The position numbers were made by a program, and so were the translations under genes. A stretch of 64,000 bases of DNA, from positions 1-64,000 of the forward strand of contig JABFGG010000005.1 of assembly GCA_013112575.1 (NCBI GenBank), written 5' to 3'. This document shows positions 14,364 through 22,944 of this stretch, one piece after another (within the stretch, counting starts at the first letter, position 1; each line of letters opens with the position of its first letter). The stretch comes from Chloroflexota bacterium (GTDB taxonomy: Bacteria; Chloroflexota; Anaerolineae; Anaerolineales; UBA11579). A model generated the notes under the pieces. It saw only the letters and a program-made list of their open reading frames with translations, was not told the DNA's origin and made no database searches.

Positions 14364-17072
14364 CTAGCCGGTGTTGCGCAGCCCCGCCGCGATGCCGTTG
14401 ATGGTCATTACGACAACCTCCCGCAAAGGTTCGGCTTGCGGGCCTTCTGGTTCGTCCAGGGTGCGCAGCCGTTTGAGCATCTCTACCTGAATGTAATTGA
14501 GCGGGTCCACGTATGGGTTACGCAATTCGATTGAACGCTGGATGACCGGCTCATCATCCATCAACTGCTGGTTGCCATTGATGGCGAGGATGGCATTGCG
14601 AGTACGCTCGTATTCTGCCGAGATACGCTCAAAGATGCTGCTTGCCAGTCGCTTATCCGTGACCAGATCGGAATACAGGGCAGCAATTCCCAGATCGGCC
14701 TTGAGCAGGGACATCTCGGCATTGTCCATCAAAGCCCGGAAGAAAGACCATTCGCGATATAAAGTCTTGAGCAGATCGGGATCAGAGGCTGCCTCCAAGC
14801 CTGTACCAAGGCCGTACCAACCCGGCAAATTAAAGCGGCTCTGCATCCAGGAAAATACCCAGGGGATGGCACGTATCTTGGTGACCTGCGCCCCACCCGG
14901 CCCACGCGTGGCGGGTCGTGAACCGATGCGCAGCCGTGTGATCTCTTCCAAAGGCGTGGCTTCGCGCCAGTATTCCAGGAAGCCATCGGTTTCATAAACC
15001 AGGCTGCGGAACTCATCCCGGGCCACTGATGCCATGTCAGTCATAGCTGCACGCCAAGCTATTTTGACACCATCCAACTCACGTCGCGGGGAGGAAGACA
15101 GCAACACGGCACTGGTAACTTGCTCAAGATGACGGTAAGCCAGGTCAAGATTGGCATAGCGCGAGGTGATCGACTCGCCCTGCTCGGTAACACGGAAGCG
15201 GCCATTGATCGTGCCCGGCGGTTGGGCGCGTATGGCGCGGTTGGCAGGCCCACCACCGCGTGCGACCGTACCACCGCGACCGTGGAAAAGGGTCAAGTTA
15301 ACATCGCATTGCCTGCAAGTCTCTGCGATAGCTTCTTGCGCCTGATATAAAGCCCATTGTGCAGCCAGATAGCCGCCGTCCTTGTTGCTATCCGAGTAGC
15401 CGATCATGACGGTTTGTTCATTCTGGCAGCTTTCCAGGTGCGCCTTATATTGCTGGTGTGTAAAAAGGGTCGAGAGCACCTCAGGGGCTGCCACAAGGTC
15501 GTCTACCGTCTCAAACAAAGGTACGATATCCAAACATTCATCGAAGCCAGCCCAGCGAGCCAGGAGCAGCACAGTGAGGACATCTGCAACGCCCCGCGTC
15601 ATAGAGATAATAAATGGCCCCAGAAGTTCTGAGCCGTATACCGCCTTCACGCGTGCCAGCAATTTAAATACTGACCAGGTTTCTGCTGTCTCGGGGGTGA
15701 TGCCTGGCCGGTCTGCCAGGGCAGGCACGGGTTCATCCAATAAGGTTGACAAGACATCAGCACGCTCAGCTTCACTGAGTTTCTCAAAACCCTCGTAACG
15801 CCCCAGGCCGCGCAGAATCTCTGCAATCGTAGCCGTGAGCCGAGAAGATTCCTCACGGAAATCCAGACGCGCCGCATGCAGACCAAATATCTCTAATTGA
15901 CGCTGAACTTCTCCAAGCGCGTTGCCCGCCACACTCTTTGGAGCAATACCGGCGATCATGGACAGCGGGGCCGTATATTCTTTGATCTTGGCGCGAGCGG
16001 CATGCGGCTCATCAGATAACAATCGGGCACGCATGTCTTCCCGAGAAGCATAGGCCAGGTCGCTGGAAAGCAGGGATAAAGCCAAGCGATAGGGCTCATT
16101 CGAATATCGATCTTCGAGATAGGCCACGTGAGGAGGAAGAGGGCGACGAGCCTCAAACCAGGCCTGCAATGCAGAGGGCAAAGGTAAGCGTTTGATGTCA
16201 AAGCTCAGGCGGCGAGACAGTTCTTTAAAAGCCTCACGATGCTTTTCCACAGCCAAACCACGATGTAAGCGCAAAGTTTCAGCTGTGATCTCATGGGTAA
16301 CGTTGGGATTGCCATCGCGGTCACCCCCCACCCAGGAAGCCATACGATACCAGGCATGCTTGACCTGCACATCTGGATAATGTTCAGCCAGTGCGTCCTC
16401 GAGTTCTGTATAAAGACGCGGCAGCAAGTCCCAAAATACCTGATCGATGAAGTACAAACCTGTGCGCACTTCGTCCGTGACTTCGGGCCGTGCGCTACGG
16501 GACCGGCTTGTGAGCCAGAAGTTAGTTACTTCGGCCAGGAGGGCCGCGTGTCGTTCATCGCGGTCTTGTGGAAGCAAGTCTGGGTAATCCAGCTCACGCA
16601 GAATCAGGGTGATGCGCTCTAATTTGGAGAGGATGGTACGGCGTTTTGACTGCGTAGGATGGGCAGTAAGTACAGATTCAATGTGCAGACTATCGATCAA
16701 GATTTGCATCTCTGTGCTAGTGACACCCTGGGCCTTTAAGTCCCGGATGGATTTTGTTATCGACTCGGCAATCGCTTCTGGATAGCTGGTAGCCAGGCGT
16801 TCGCGCAATACATTGACACGGTGGCTTTCTTCTGCCAGGTTGACCAGATCAAAGTAAAGCGCAAAGGCTGAAGCCACCGCACGGGCCTGGTCCGGGTTAA
16901 GTTCGGCTACGGCTCCCGCCAGAGCAGGGCCGGCTTGAAGCTCCCCCGCCCTGCGATCCTTCGACAGTTGGCGGATGTTCTCTTCAATGTCAAAAATGGC
17001 TTTCGATTCCTGGGTGGTGATGACGTGCCCTAAGGTGTCACCCAGCAAGCGGATCTTGGCAGATAATTCCAT
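14364..17072 (-). CDS. ppc: Phosphoenolpyruvate carboxylase
   Basis: 902 aa, full length. It forms oxaloacetate from PEP and bicarbonate and refills the TCA cycle. Hallmarks are visible: VLTAHPTQ with catalytic H138, GGDRDGNPNVT, MIGYSDSNKDGG, FHGRGGTVARGGGP, and the C-terminal end RNTG expected of bacterial PEPC. It has no operon partners. Its -10 box ends 6 nt before the ATG, so the mRNA is probably leaderless. Confidence 0.97.
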   Translation of the reverse strand: MELSAKIRLLGDTLGHVITTQESKAIFDIEENIRQLSKDRRAGELQAGPALAGAVAELNPDQARAVASAFALYFDLVNLAEESHRVNVLRERLATSYPEAIAESITKSIRDLKAQGVTSTEMQILIDSLHIESVLTAHPTQSKRRTILSKLERITLILRELDYPDLLPQDRDERHAALLAEVTNFWLTSRSRSARPEVTDEVRTGLYFIDQVFWDLLPRLYTELEDALAEHYPDVQVKHAWYRMASWVGGDRDGNPNVTHEITAETLRLHRGLAVEKHREAFKELSRRLSFDIKRLPLPSALQAWFEARRPLPPHVAYLEDRYSNEPYRLALSLLSSDLAYASREDMRARLLSDEPHAARAKIKEYTAPLSMIAGIAPKSVAGNALGEVQRQLEIFGLHAARLDFREESSRLTATIAEILRGLGRYEGFEKLSEAERADVLSTLLDEPVPALADRPGITPETAETWSVFKLLARVKAVYGSELLGPFIISMTRGVADVLTVLLLARWAGFDECLDIVPLFETVDDLVAAPEVLSTLFTHQQYKAHLESCQNEQTVMIGYSDSNKDGGYLAAQWALYQAQEAIAETCRQCDVNLTLFHGRGGTVARGGGPANRAIRAQPPGTINGRFRVTEQGESITSRYANLDLAYRHLEQVTSAVLLSSSPRRELDGVKIAWRAAMTDMASVARDEFRSLVYETDGFLEYWREATPLEEITRLRIGSRPATRGPGGAQVTKIRAIPWVFSWMQSRFNLPGWYGLGTGLEAASDPDLLKTLYREWSFFRALMDNAEMSLLKADLGIAALYSDLVTDKRLASSIFERISAEYERTRNAILAINGNQQLMDDEPVIQRSIELRNPYVDPLNYIQVEMLKRLRTLDEPEGPQAEPLREVVVMTINGIAAGLRNTG

Positions 17073-17078
17073 ACGTTG

Positions 17079-17084
17079 ATTATA
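17079..17084 (-). promoter_or_regulatory. -10 box of ppc, leaderless start
   Basis: On the minus strand TATAAT occupies 17084-17079, and only 6 nt separate it from the ATG at 17072. Transcription should begin at or next to the start codon. No ribosome-binding site is present. The -35 region is weak. Confidence 0.55.
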
Positions 17085-17117
17085 ACGGTTGGCAGGTTAA
17101 GGCCATGTTAGGAATCA

Positions 17118-17145
17118 AAAAGCGAGGCACGCATGCCTCACTTTT
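17118..17145. terminator. Terminator downstream of the YccF-family gene
   Basis: GAGGCA (17124-17129) pairs with TGCCTC (17134-17139), flanked by A- and T-tracts that extend the stem. It is read as a terminator for the minus-strand gene at 17163-17534. Confidence 0.65.
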
Positions 17146-17162
17146 CTAGTTATCAATATTTT

Positions 17163-17534
17163 TTAGCGCAATGACTTACCAAAAGGCAACAAGGCCAGAG
17201 GGATGAGCTTAATGTGTTGGGCAGCGAAAGGAATACCTACAATGGTTATGGCCAGGATTGCAGCCGAGGTCAGATGCGCCACGGCGATCTCCCAACCGAT
17301 GAAGACCAGCCAGAGGATATTAAAAATCACTTGCAGGAAATCTGAACCAACTACAGTGTCAGATTCGATCTCCTTGCCAAAAGGCGCCATTGTGGCAATA
17401 CCCAGCTTGATGGATTGCACGCCAAAGGGGATGCCAATGATGGTTAGACACACCAGCAAACCACCCAGGATATAGCCCATACCGGCCAAAAAGCCGCCAA
17501 AGATCAACCAGATAATGTTTCCTAAAAGACTCAT
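17163..17534 (-). CDS. YccF-family small membrane protein
   Basis: 123 aa, with two copies of a hydrophobic YccF module. Each has the form GxxxGxxxG or LAxTIVGIPF...PFGK: LTIIGIPFGVQSIKLGIATMAPFGKEI, then ITIVGIPFAAQHIKLIPLALLPFGKSL. Function of the family is unknown. The start is ATG 17534, preceded by GGAG 9 nt upstream; a longer reading has no ribosome site. Confidence 0.8.
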   Translation of the reverse strand: MSLLGNIIWLIFGGFLAGMGYILGGLLVCLTIIGIPFGVQSIKLGIATMAPFGKEIESDTVVGSDFLQVIFNILWLVFIGWEIAVAHLTSAAILAITIVGIPFAAQHIKLIPLALLPFGKSLR

Positions 17535-17674
17535 TGTCTTACTCCATTCGTTATTGTTTCTCAATTAAGTATACGAGGAGACGAGATTGAAGTTGTATAT
17601 GAGGAATGTATAAATAGGAACCACAGATCCATCACCCTAGCTTCAATCTAAAATTCATGAACCCAATAAAAAAC

Positions 17675-17701
17675 CATCCGAAGCTGTACTAACTTCGGAT
17701 G
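17675..17701. terminator. Terminator after the 17726 gene
   Basis: CATCCGAAG (17675-17683) and CTTCGGATG (17693-17701). On the minus strand it is followed by TTTTTTA, so it ends the 17726-18235 transcript. Confidence 0.75.
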
Positions 17702-17725
17702 ATTCATTTGATTATTTCTTTGCTC

Positions 17726-18235
17726 TTAAATATCACCCTCTACCGGGGGTTTGGAGGCATGCGTGGGGCGTTTGACGTAATCCCCCACCCGCTGATCGGG
17801 GTTCTCTTCGTACTGGCGTACTTCAGCCAGTCGCTCGTTGTAGCAATCATTGCATTCCCACGTACGGTAACCACGCGTGTCACCATTCTCGCGTTCAAAT
17901 GCGAAGAGTGGTTTTTGTTGCTTGCAGGTCTGGCACTGCTGGGTCATGCCCGCATAATAGCCTGGGTTATCCAGTGCAGCTTCTAGCTCAATAGGTTTGG
18001 CATAAGACGGGATGCTTTCAGCAGGGAACCACCCATCTTCCGTTGTGGGCACCTCACTGCCCACGAGTCGATTCTTCAAGAGCCAGTTGTCCCCTCCCTC
18101 AGCTGCTAAGGTGAAATTCCGGACCTGTACACGACCATCCTTCCATCGATAGGCAAAACCAAAACTGTCACTCACTTTATAAATACGGATGGCGCCGTCT
18201 TCCACAAGATTTTCAACCAATTGCTCGTAATTCAT
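17726..18235 (-). CDS. Hypothetical protein with four-cysteine zinc motif
   Basis: 169 aa, soluble. The N-terminal 90 residues have no recognised family (IRIYKVSDSFGFAYRWKDG). At about 113-140 there is C-x2-C (CQTC) ... C-x2-C (CNDC), spaced about 25 residues, as in a zinc ribbon or HNH-like knuckle; the HNH catalytic histidines are absent. The tail is charged. Function not assigned. Start ATG 18235 has GGAGAC 9 nt upstream. Confidence 0.6.
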   Translation of the reverse strand: MNYEQLVENLVEDGAIRIYKVSDSFGFAYRWKDGRVQVRNFTLAAEGGDNWLLKNRLVGSEVPTTEDGWFPAESIPSYAKPIELEAALDNPGYYAGMTQQCQTCKQQKPLFAFERENGDTRGYRTWECNDCYNERLAEVRQYEENPDQRVGDYVKRPTHASKPPVEGDI

Positions 18236-18277
18236 GTAAGCTTGTCTCCAAATAAAATCAAATATATCCTGATTATA

Positions 18278-18832
18278 CTAGCCTCGTCGCAAGCGCTTGA
18301 CTATCAAAACACCGAAACCAATAAATGGCACAGCGAAGGAAGCATTCACGAAGGTCCATTTCAGCATGGTAAAGATGGCGGTGAGCCAGGCGAGCCAATC
18401 CAGGCGCAGGGGGAAAGCAGCCATGATGATCGAGATGTTGACGTTCTCCCCGTAATCGAATAACAAGCCCAATACCGGTACGAGATTTGCTAGCTGCCAG
18501 CGGCTATCTAAGAGAAAGGCGCGTTTAAAAACGAAAGATATCAAGGTACCGAAGAAAAATGTATAAGCCAAAGGCCAGACCACATCAAAGGTCAGACGCG
18601 CAGTGATGTAGGCATGCCGCCCTGCTTCACCATAACTCTCCGCAATCTCATATACATCGTCAGGCGTATAAAAGAAACTGGTATCCACTGAACCCACCCC
18701 TTCGGAATATTCAGCGGATGCGGCCGACTGTTGCGGCAGGATCACAGCGATAAAAACAGCAAAGATCAAAGTTGCTGCTAACAGCGTCCAGACATTGGTG
18801 ATGCGCAACAAGAAATCACTGATTTGTTTCAT
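18278..18832 (-). CDS. Hypothetical four-helix membrane protein
   Basis: 184 aa. Hydrophobic segments at about 13-33, 82-104, 110-130 and 145-177. A polar loop between the first two (residues 34-80, rich in Glu, Ser and Tyr) would face outside. No motif is recognised. It lies 6 nt downstream of the thioesterase gene and is probably co-transcribed with it. Confidence 0.6.
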   Translation of the reverse strand: MKQISDFLLRITNVWTLLAATLIFAVFIAVILPQQSAASAEYSEGVGSVDTSFFYTPDDVYEIAESYGEAGRHAYITARLTFDVVWPLAYTFFFGTLISFVFKRAFLLDSRWQLANLVPVLGLLFDYGENVNISIIMAAFPLRLDWLAWLTAIFTMLKWTFVNASFAVPFIGFGVLIVKRLRRG

Positions 18833-18838
18833 TTTCTT

Positions 18839-19270
18839 TTACCCAACCGGTTTGTAATAATTGGTCACGCGTGCAGTGGTCAACTGCTTGTCAGTCTCCA
18901 CGTGAAAGATATCGACCTGGTGCACGATGAAGTTTCGGGACCGGCGCACAACTTTGCCAATCACCCTGACGGTGCCCTCTCGCGCCGAACGCAAGTGCGA
19001 ACCATTTATCTCCAATCCAACAGGGTTGACCTTGGTCAGGTCCACTCCCCAGCAGGCATGAAAACTGGCCGCGGTTTCCGCCAGCAACATGCTAATGCCA
19101 CCATGCATCAAGCCCATCGGTTGCCTGTGCTTGGCCTCGATCGTCATACTGAGTTCAATATGCTCGTCGCTGAAATCGACAACTTCAATGCCGTTGGCAT
19201 CAATGGCCGTGCCCTCTCTGATCTGACTCATCATCTGCAGCCAGGGTTCTTTTTCGGTCGGGAATTGCAT
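18839..19270 (-). CDS. PaaI-type hotdog-fold thioesterase
   Basis: 143 aa, the normal size of a single-hotdog thioesterase. The core GLMHGGISMLLAETAAS carries the HGG motif and the catalytic acidic residue on the following helix; VGLEINGSHLRSAREG follows as in PaaI/YbdB proteins. It hydrolyses an acyl-CoA of unknown chain type. Start chosen at ATG 19270, preceded by AAAGGA 6 nt upstream. Confidence 0.8.
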   Translation of the reverse strand: MQFPTEKEPWLQMMSQIREGTAIDANGIEVVDFSDEHIELSMTIEAKHRQPMGLMHGGISMLLAETAASFHACWGVDLTKVNPVGLEINGSHLRSAREGTVRVIGKVVRRSRNFIVHQVDIFHVETDKQLTTARVTNYYKPVG

Positions 19271-19333
19271 AAATGATCCTTTAATATTCAAGCCAAACTC
19301 CTGGCATTATAAACTGCCAGTCACTCAAAAGAA

Positions 19334-19360
19334 AACGCCCTGCTGGAGTAGCAGGGCGTT
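19334..19360. terminator. Terminator hairpin, mainly for the XRE operon
   Basis: AACGCCCTGCT (19334-19344) and AGCAGGGCGTT (19350-19360). On the minus strand a T-rich run (TTTTCTTTTG) follows. It lies about 120 nt beyond the stop of the XRE gene. Confidence 0.65.
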
Positions 19361-19371
19361 CTCAGTATTCC

Positions 19372-19407
19372 TCACGAACAATTCGGAGGAGGGCGAACTG
19401 TTCGTGA
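19372..19407. repeat. Inverted repeat in the XRE operon 3' region
   Basis: TCACGAACA (19372-19380) and TGTTCGTGA (19399-19407) form a perfect 9-bp stem around an 18-nt loop with a smaller ATTCG/CGAAC pairing. It may be a 3' UTR structure or a protein site; no T-run follows. Confidence 0.4.
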
Positions 19408-19482
19408 ATTGGAGGAGATACTTGTGACTATAGTATATTCATTTTTGGATTAATTTTTATTAGCATTCTATAAGAAATTAAC

Positions 19483-19689
19483 TTAAGCCAGATCGTCTTC
19501 TGTGGGTTCAAACATGGCTTCAATAGTTTGCCCAAACACAGCGGACAGTTTGAAAGCCAGAGGCAAACTGGGATCGTATTTGCCCGTTTCGATGGCGTTG
19601 ACCGTTTGGCGAGACACGCCTAACTCCTCTGCCAGATCGGCTTGTGACCAATCGCGCTCGGCGCGCAGCACCTTTAGTTTATTTTTCAT
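19483..19689 (-). CDS. XRE-family HTH regulator
   Basis: 68 aa, essentially one Cro/CI helix-turn-helix: LRAERDWSQADLAEELGVSRQTVNAIETGKYDPSLPLAFKLSAVF. Short proteins of this type usually accompany a membrane protein gene and repress their own operon. Start ATG 19689 overlaps the stop of the upstream membrane protein gene (ATGA), and GGAAG lies just upstream. It is the last gene of the 19483-20794 operon. Its likely targets are the paired 16-bp repeats at 20805-20867. Confidence 0.85.
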   Translation of the reverse strand: MKNKLKVLRAERDWSQADLAEELGVSRQTVNAIETGKYDPSLPLAFKLSAVFGQTIEAMFEPTEDDLA

Positions 19690-20063
19690 GTGTACTTCCG
19701 GTTGGCAATAAGCTGACCTAGCCCCCATAGGAATAACATGATGGATACGTACCAGGCGCCATTCAATTGCTCAACCCCAACATAGTCCAGCAAGCCGACA
19801 GTCAAAGCAACGAGTGCCGTACCGGCGAAGGCAAGCCCAAAAGACTCTAACTGAATACGTTGCTGCAATTCGTCCCCAGAGGTTACCTGCTGGGAGACAA
19901 GCCAGGTAGCATAGATACCCGGAATAAGCGGGACCAGGATGAGAGCGAAACGCATCGGCATCTTGGGGTACTCACGCACGAGGTAGGCCACGGCGACAAG
20001 CAATACGGCGTAAACTAGCATAGTCAGCAAAAAGCGTATGGTGTAGCGGATATCCTTATTCAT
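19686..20063 (-). CDS. Four-helix membrane protein, copy B of a duplicated pair
   Basis: 125 aa, with four hydrophobic segments. Clearly paralogous to the 20308-20685 product, with the same length and shared blocks: PGIYA(A/T)W, SxxxSRRDELQQ-like SGDELQQRIQLES, GLLDxxGVEQLNGAWYVxIM and LWGLGQxIAxRKY. Members of this type are often found next to small XRE regulators (family knowledge); function unknown. The start ATG 20063 overlaps the end of the preceding small gene, so translation is coupled. The cytoplasmic loop with DELQQ is the most conserved part. Confidence 0.75.
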   Translation of the reverse strand: MNKDIRYTIRFLLTMLVYAVLLVAVAYLVREYPKMPMRFALILVPLIPGIYATWLVSQQVTSGDELQQRIQLESFGLAFAGTALVALTVGLLDYVGVEQLNGAWYVSIMLFLWGLGQLIANRKYT

Positions 20064-20247
20064 CGCTCTCTCCAATACCATCATTATCAGTCCCAGCGCC
20101 ACTACCAGACCCGGCGGCCACAGCTATGCCAAGCACCAGACCAATTAAAAAGTTGTCCAGGGCAATACCCAAAGCGACTCCCAAAGCCACGGCCAGGCCC
20201 ATATTCAGCTTTCGACCAATTCCAAAATTCCTAAAACGATTTACCAT
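20056..20247 (-). CDS. Small glycine-rich membrane protein
   Basis: 62 aa. Basic N-terminus (MVNRFRNFGIGRKLN), then one or two hydrophobic Gly/Ala-rich segments (VALGVALGIALDNFLIGLVLGIAVAAGSGSGAG), and an acidic end (GIGESDE). The start ATG 20247 follows AAGGAG. It occupies the same operon position before the membrane protein as the 38-residue ORF at 20678-20794 does before copy A. It looks like a divergent relative of that ORF that has gained a membrane segment. Confidence 0.65.
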   Translation of the reverse strand: MVNRFRNFGIGRKLNMGLAVALGVALGIALDNFLIGLVLGIAVAAGSGSGAGTDNDGIGESDE

Positions 20248-20307
20248 TATTTTTCTCCTTAGATTTGTATCCAGTAAGTTCTCCAAGCGACACATTAAGT
20301 TTATTTC

Positions 20308-20685
20308 TCACCGGTATTTCCTTTTTGCGATCCACTGTCCCAAACCCCACAGGGCCATCATGATGGGCACGTACCAGGCGCCATTGAGTTGTTCAACCCC
20401 GGCCATGTCCAGCAAACCAATGGCCAGCGTCACTAGTGCTGTTCCGCCAAAAGCAAAGGAAAGCGCTTCGAGTTGCATCTTCTGCTGCAATTCGTCTCGG
20501 CGGGATATCTCTTCGGATACAGACCAGGCTGCGTAGATACCGGGAAGCACGGGCAGAATTGCCAAAATATAGCGCCAGGGTGTTTCCGGGTTAGCGCGGA
20601 TAAAAATGGCCGCGCCTAGCAATAAGAGGGCATAGAGCGTCATAGCCAGGCCAAAGTGAAGTCCAAAGCTTCTTGGTTTATTCAT
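20308..20685 (-). CDS. Four-helix membrane protein, copy A of a duplicated pair
   Basis: 125 aa, four hydrophobic segments, paralogue of the 19686-20063 product. Conserved blocks are PGIYAAW, RRDELQQKMQLEALSFAFGGTALVTLAIGLLDMAGVEQLNGAWYVPIM and LWGLGQWIAKRKY (each shorter than the whole). Start ATG 20685 overlaps the stop of the small ORF upstream (ATGAATAA). Function unknown; co-expressed with an XRE regulator. Confidence 0.75.
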   Translation of the reverse strand: MNKPRSFGLHFGLAMTLYALLLLGAAIFIRANPETPWRYILAILPVLPGIYAAWSVSEEISRRDELQQKMQLEALSFAFGGTALVTLAIGLLDMAGVEQLNGAWYVPIMMALWGLGQWIAKRKYR

Positions 20686-20794
20686 TGTCCTCGTCCTTTT
20701 TATCCTGGTGGCGTTGGACCTCTTTGCTTTTAGCAGACCCGATATTTACACCAATACGTGAGTGATTGTCCTTGAAACGACGTAACATATACAT
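20678..20794 (-). CDS. Small 38-residue protein at the head of the XRE operon
   Basis: Starts at ATG 20794 with AGGAGA 3-8 nt upstream, and ends at TAA 20678-20680, overlapping the next start codon. The product begins MYMLRRFKDNHSRIGVNIG and ends in a highly charged stretch (QDKKDEDNE). Strong ribosome site, good promoter and overlap with the next gene make it a likely real gene. Its first residues resemble the start of the 20056-20247 product (M-x-x-RF-x-x ... G-x-x-x-x-G). Confidence 0.6.
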   Translation of the reverse strand: MYMLRRFKDNHSRIGVNIGSAKSKEVQRHQDKKDEDNE

Positions 20795-20804
20795 TCTCCT
20801 GTGT

Positions 20805-20867
20805 GTCAAGCAAACTTTACATCTTGAATTGTAAAGCAAGCAAGACTTTAAGTCAAGTATACTTTAC
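20805..20867 (-). promoter_or_regulatory. Promoter of the XRE operon flanked by two operator repeats
   Basis: On the minus strand TTGACT (20856-20851), 17-nt spacer, TACAAT (20833-20828). Two 16-bp repeats read GTAAAGTATACTTGAC (20867-20852) and GTAAAGTTTGCTTGAC (20820-20805), matching at 14 of 16 bases. The first includes the -35 box and the second lies just after the start point. This is a typical two-site autorepressor layout. The first repeat contains the palindrome AAGTATACTT, and its TATACT could also serve as the -10 box of the divergent 20879 gene. Confidence 0.7.
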
Positions 20868-20878
20868 ATATCGGTTGT

Positions 20879-22261
20879 ATGCTTTTGGATGATAAAATGC
20901 CTGTTATGGACGCTATCGCCCTCAGTCTTCAGATCGCTGTTTACTTCCTGGCCTTGTGGATGGGGTTCTACTTGTTGAACCGCAATCCTGCCAAAACCCA
21001 GTTGAATCTGGCCAGCTGGGGGTTAGTGGCTTATGCAGCTGCATTGGCCGCCAATATCCTTGGGAGTTTCTCGCCGGAAAGTCTCACCACCTTACTCAAT
21101 AATTCATTCAACGCCCTGATCTATGTCCCTGCCCTGCTATGGTCTGGTTGCCTCCTCTACCTCATGCCTGAAGATAAACAGAAGGATGGATTAACGCGCG
21201 GCTGGTCATTCATATTGCTGCCAATTGGACTAGTCTTCCTCCTGACAAAGCTCCTGACCGGTTTTGATGCACCGTGGCTGACAGCCCTAGTCGTGCTGGT
21301 CCCATTGATCTTCAGTTTTGTCTTACTGGCAAATGCATTGCGAAGTACTGAGAGTGAGCATCCGTTTGGTTTGATCGTCTTTGCTGCTATCTTTTTCGCT
21401 TTGGGGACAGGCCTGGCCCTTTTCCCATTCATTAGCATCCCAACTTTCTGGGTCATCCTGGCAATTGGTCTTGACGTGGCCGCGCTGGGACTGGGCATTG
21501 TTGTGGTAGATGCTTTTGACGAAGGTCAGCGTTTGGGCCTGGACATGCTGCGCTCGTTCCAAATCAGTTTCTTCACCAGCCTCTTATTTGCCGGGCAAGT
21601 TGTGCTGGTCATCGTGCTCAGCGAAAACCTATCCTCCACCCTTTTGGCTTTACTTATCTCCACAATCGCGGCGGCTGTGGCCCTGGCAGTTTTTGCCGAC
21701 CCCTTACAGGGGCTGATAGACCGGCTGCTTTTTGACCCCCAAGATCAAGAAGAAAGAGCCCAACGCCGCGCGATGACCCAGGCAGAAGCACGTCTGGACG
21801 ACAAAAGTAATCTGGCTACACTGCCACAAAAAGAGTTTGCGCGCCTCACACGGCGTGCCTTGAGCCACTTTGGCGACCTGCCAAGGCTCGCCAGCAGCCC
21901 CCTCACCCAACTGCCCATCATCGAACAACGGCTGGAGGAAAAGCAACTGCGCGCCGATACCTTGCAACGTGCCGCCGAACTCAAAGCCCTGCTTACAGAG
22001 AGTATCGAGGGCCTGAAACCTGCAGATGGGCAGCCTTTCAATAGCGCTGACCAATGGCGACATTTCAACGCACTTTATTATCCCTACGTGGTAGGTATTA
22101 AACCTTATCGTCGTCGCCAGCCATTGGACGATTTTGATGAGGCCAGTAGCCAGGCCCTGGAGTGGTTCCGTGTGCAGGTCCCGGAACGCACGTTATACAA
22201 CTGGCAGAACGCAGCAGCGGAGTTGATCGCCCAGGATCTGCGGGAGCAGTTGGGGGAATAG
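20879..22261 (+). CDS. Polytopic membrane protein with cytoplasmic C-terminal domain
   Basis: 460 aa. Residues about 12-280 form some eight transmembrane segments. Residues 285-460 are soluble and charged, starting PLQGLIDRLLFDPQDQEERAQRR, as in linkers that follow membrane sensor domains of histidine kinases. No kinase or cyclase domain follows, so it may be a sensor that has lost or never had a catalytic output. It is divergent from the XRE operon and begins 12 nt beyond an XRE operator repeat, so the two units are probably co-controlled. Start could be ATG 20879 or the in-frame ATGs at 20897 or 20906. Confidence 0.7.
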   Translation: MLLDDKMPVMDAIALSLQIAVYFLALWMGFYLLNRNPAKTQLNLASWGLVAYAAALAANILGSFSPESLTTLLNNSFNALIYVPALLWSGCLLYLMPEDKQKDGLTRGWSFILLPIGLVFLLTKLLTGFDAPWLTALVVLVPLIFSFVLLANALRSTESEHPFGLIVFAAIFFALGTGLALFPFISIPTFWVILAIGLDVAALGLGIVVVDAFDEGQRLGLDMLRSFQISFFTSLLFAGQVVLVIVLSENLSSTLLALLISTIAAAVALAVFADPLQGLIDRLLFDPQDQEERAQRRAMTQAEARLDDKSNLATLPQKEFARLTRRALSHFGDLPRLASSPLTQLPIIEQRLEEKQLRADTLQRAAELKALLTESIEGLKPADGQPFNSADQWRHFNALYYPYVVGIKPYRRRQPLDDFDEASSQALEWFRVQVPERTLYNWQNAAAELIAQDLREQLGE

Positions 22262-22535
22262 AGGCTAATGGCTGAAGAATTGAGATTGGGGATTGGTAAC
22301 AGGTTATTAGTTATTTGTCATTAGTAATTGATAATCGGGCATTGCATGTGAGAAGAAAACTTAACCCCGGTTTTATCTAAGTGCAAAAGAGCATTGCACA
22401 TCCACGGGAGCTGATCCTAATTACTAATTCCCGATAACGAATTACCTTCTATTTTGGCACTCTTTGGCAGTAGTTTTCCTTCCAAGGGCAGCGCCTGCTG
22501 CGTATGCTGGGGGCAACTCAAATTGGAGGTTCACC

Positions 22536-22934
22536 ATGAACATAAACAAAGCCAATATGCTGGGCACGGCCCTGTATGGCAACATCATCTTTTCAGCATT
22601 AAGCGCCGCCCTAATGCTGCTGGCATCCAACCAGGTCGCCGAATTCACCGGCATTCCTTCGTCAATGACATTCGTGATTGTTGGCGTGGGCTTGCTGGGT
22701 TGGGTGGCATACCTGCTCAGCGTGCGCCGCACTCACCCGGACTATCAAGCCAGTGCTGTCTGGAGCGTGATCGGGGGCGATCTGGTGTGGGTGGCTGCCA
22801 GCGCAATTTTGCTACTATTCGATCTGGTGCCATTAACCGTGGCAGGCAAATGGGCCATCGCCATCGTCGCTGACATGGTGCTGCTGTTCGCTATCTGGCA
22901 ATACTTCAGCCTGCGCCGTATGCAAAGCGCATAA
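22536..22934 (+). CDS. Four-helix membrane protein
   Basis: 132 aa, four hydrophobic segments separated by short loops (first FSALSAALMLLASNQVA, last IVADMVLLFAIWQYFSL). No recognised motif. Start ATG 22536 has TTGGAGG 8 nt upstream. A similar-sized membrane protein gene follows after 10 nt, so the two form a small operon. Confidence 0.7.
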   Translation: MNINKANMLGTALYGNIIFSALSAALMLLASNQVAEFTGIPSSMTFVIVGVGLLGWVAYLLSVRRTHPDYQASAVWSVIGGDLVWVAASAILLLFDLVPLTVAGKWAIAIVADMVLLFAIWQYFSLRRMQSA

Positions 22935-22944
22935 GGAGGAGAAC

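Noticed and set aside
180..22446. AATTAGTAAT-like AT-rich stretches in several intergenic regions (about 186-212, 14298-14330, 22300-22340, 22415-22446)
   Set aside because: They look alike but are short, AT-only and imperfect. They could be dispersed repeat remnants, but nothing firm can be said from this window alone.
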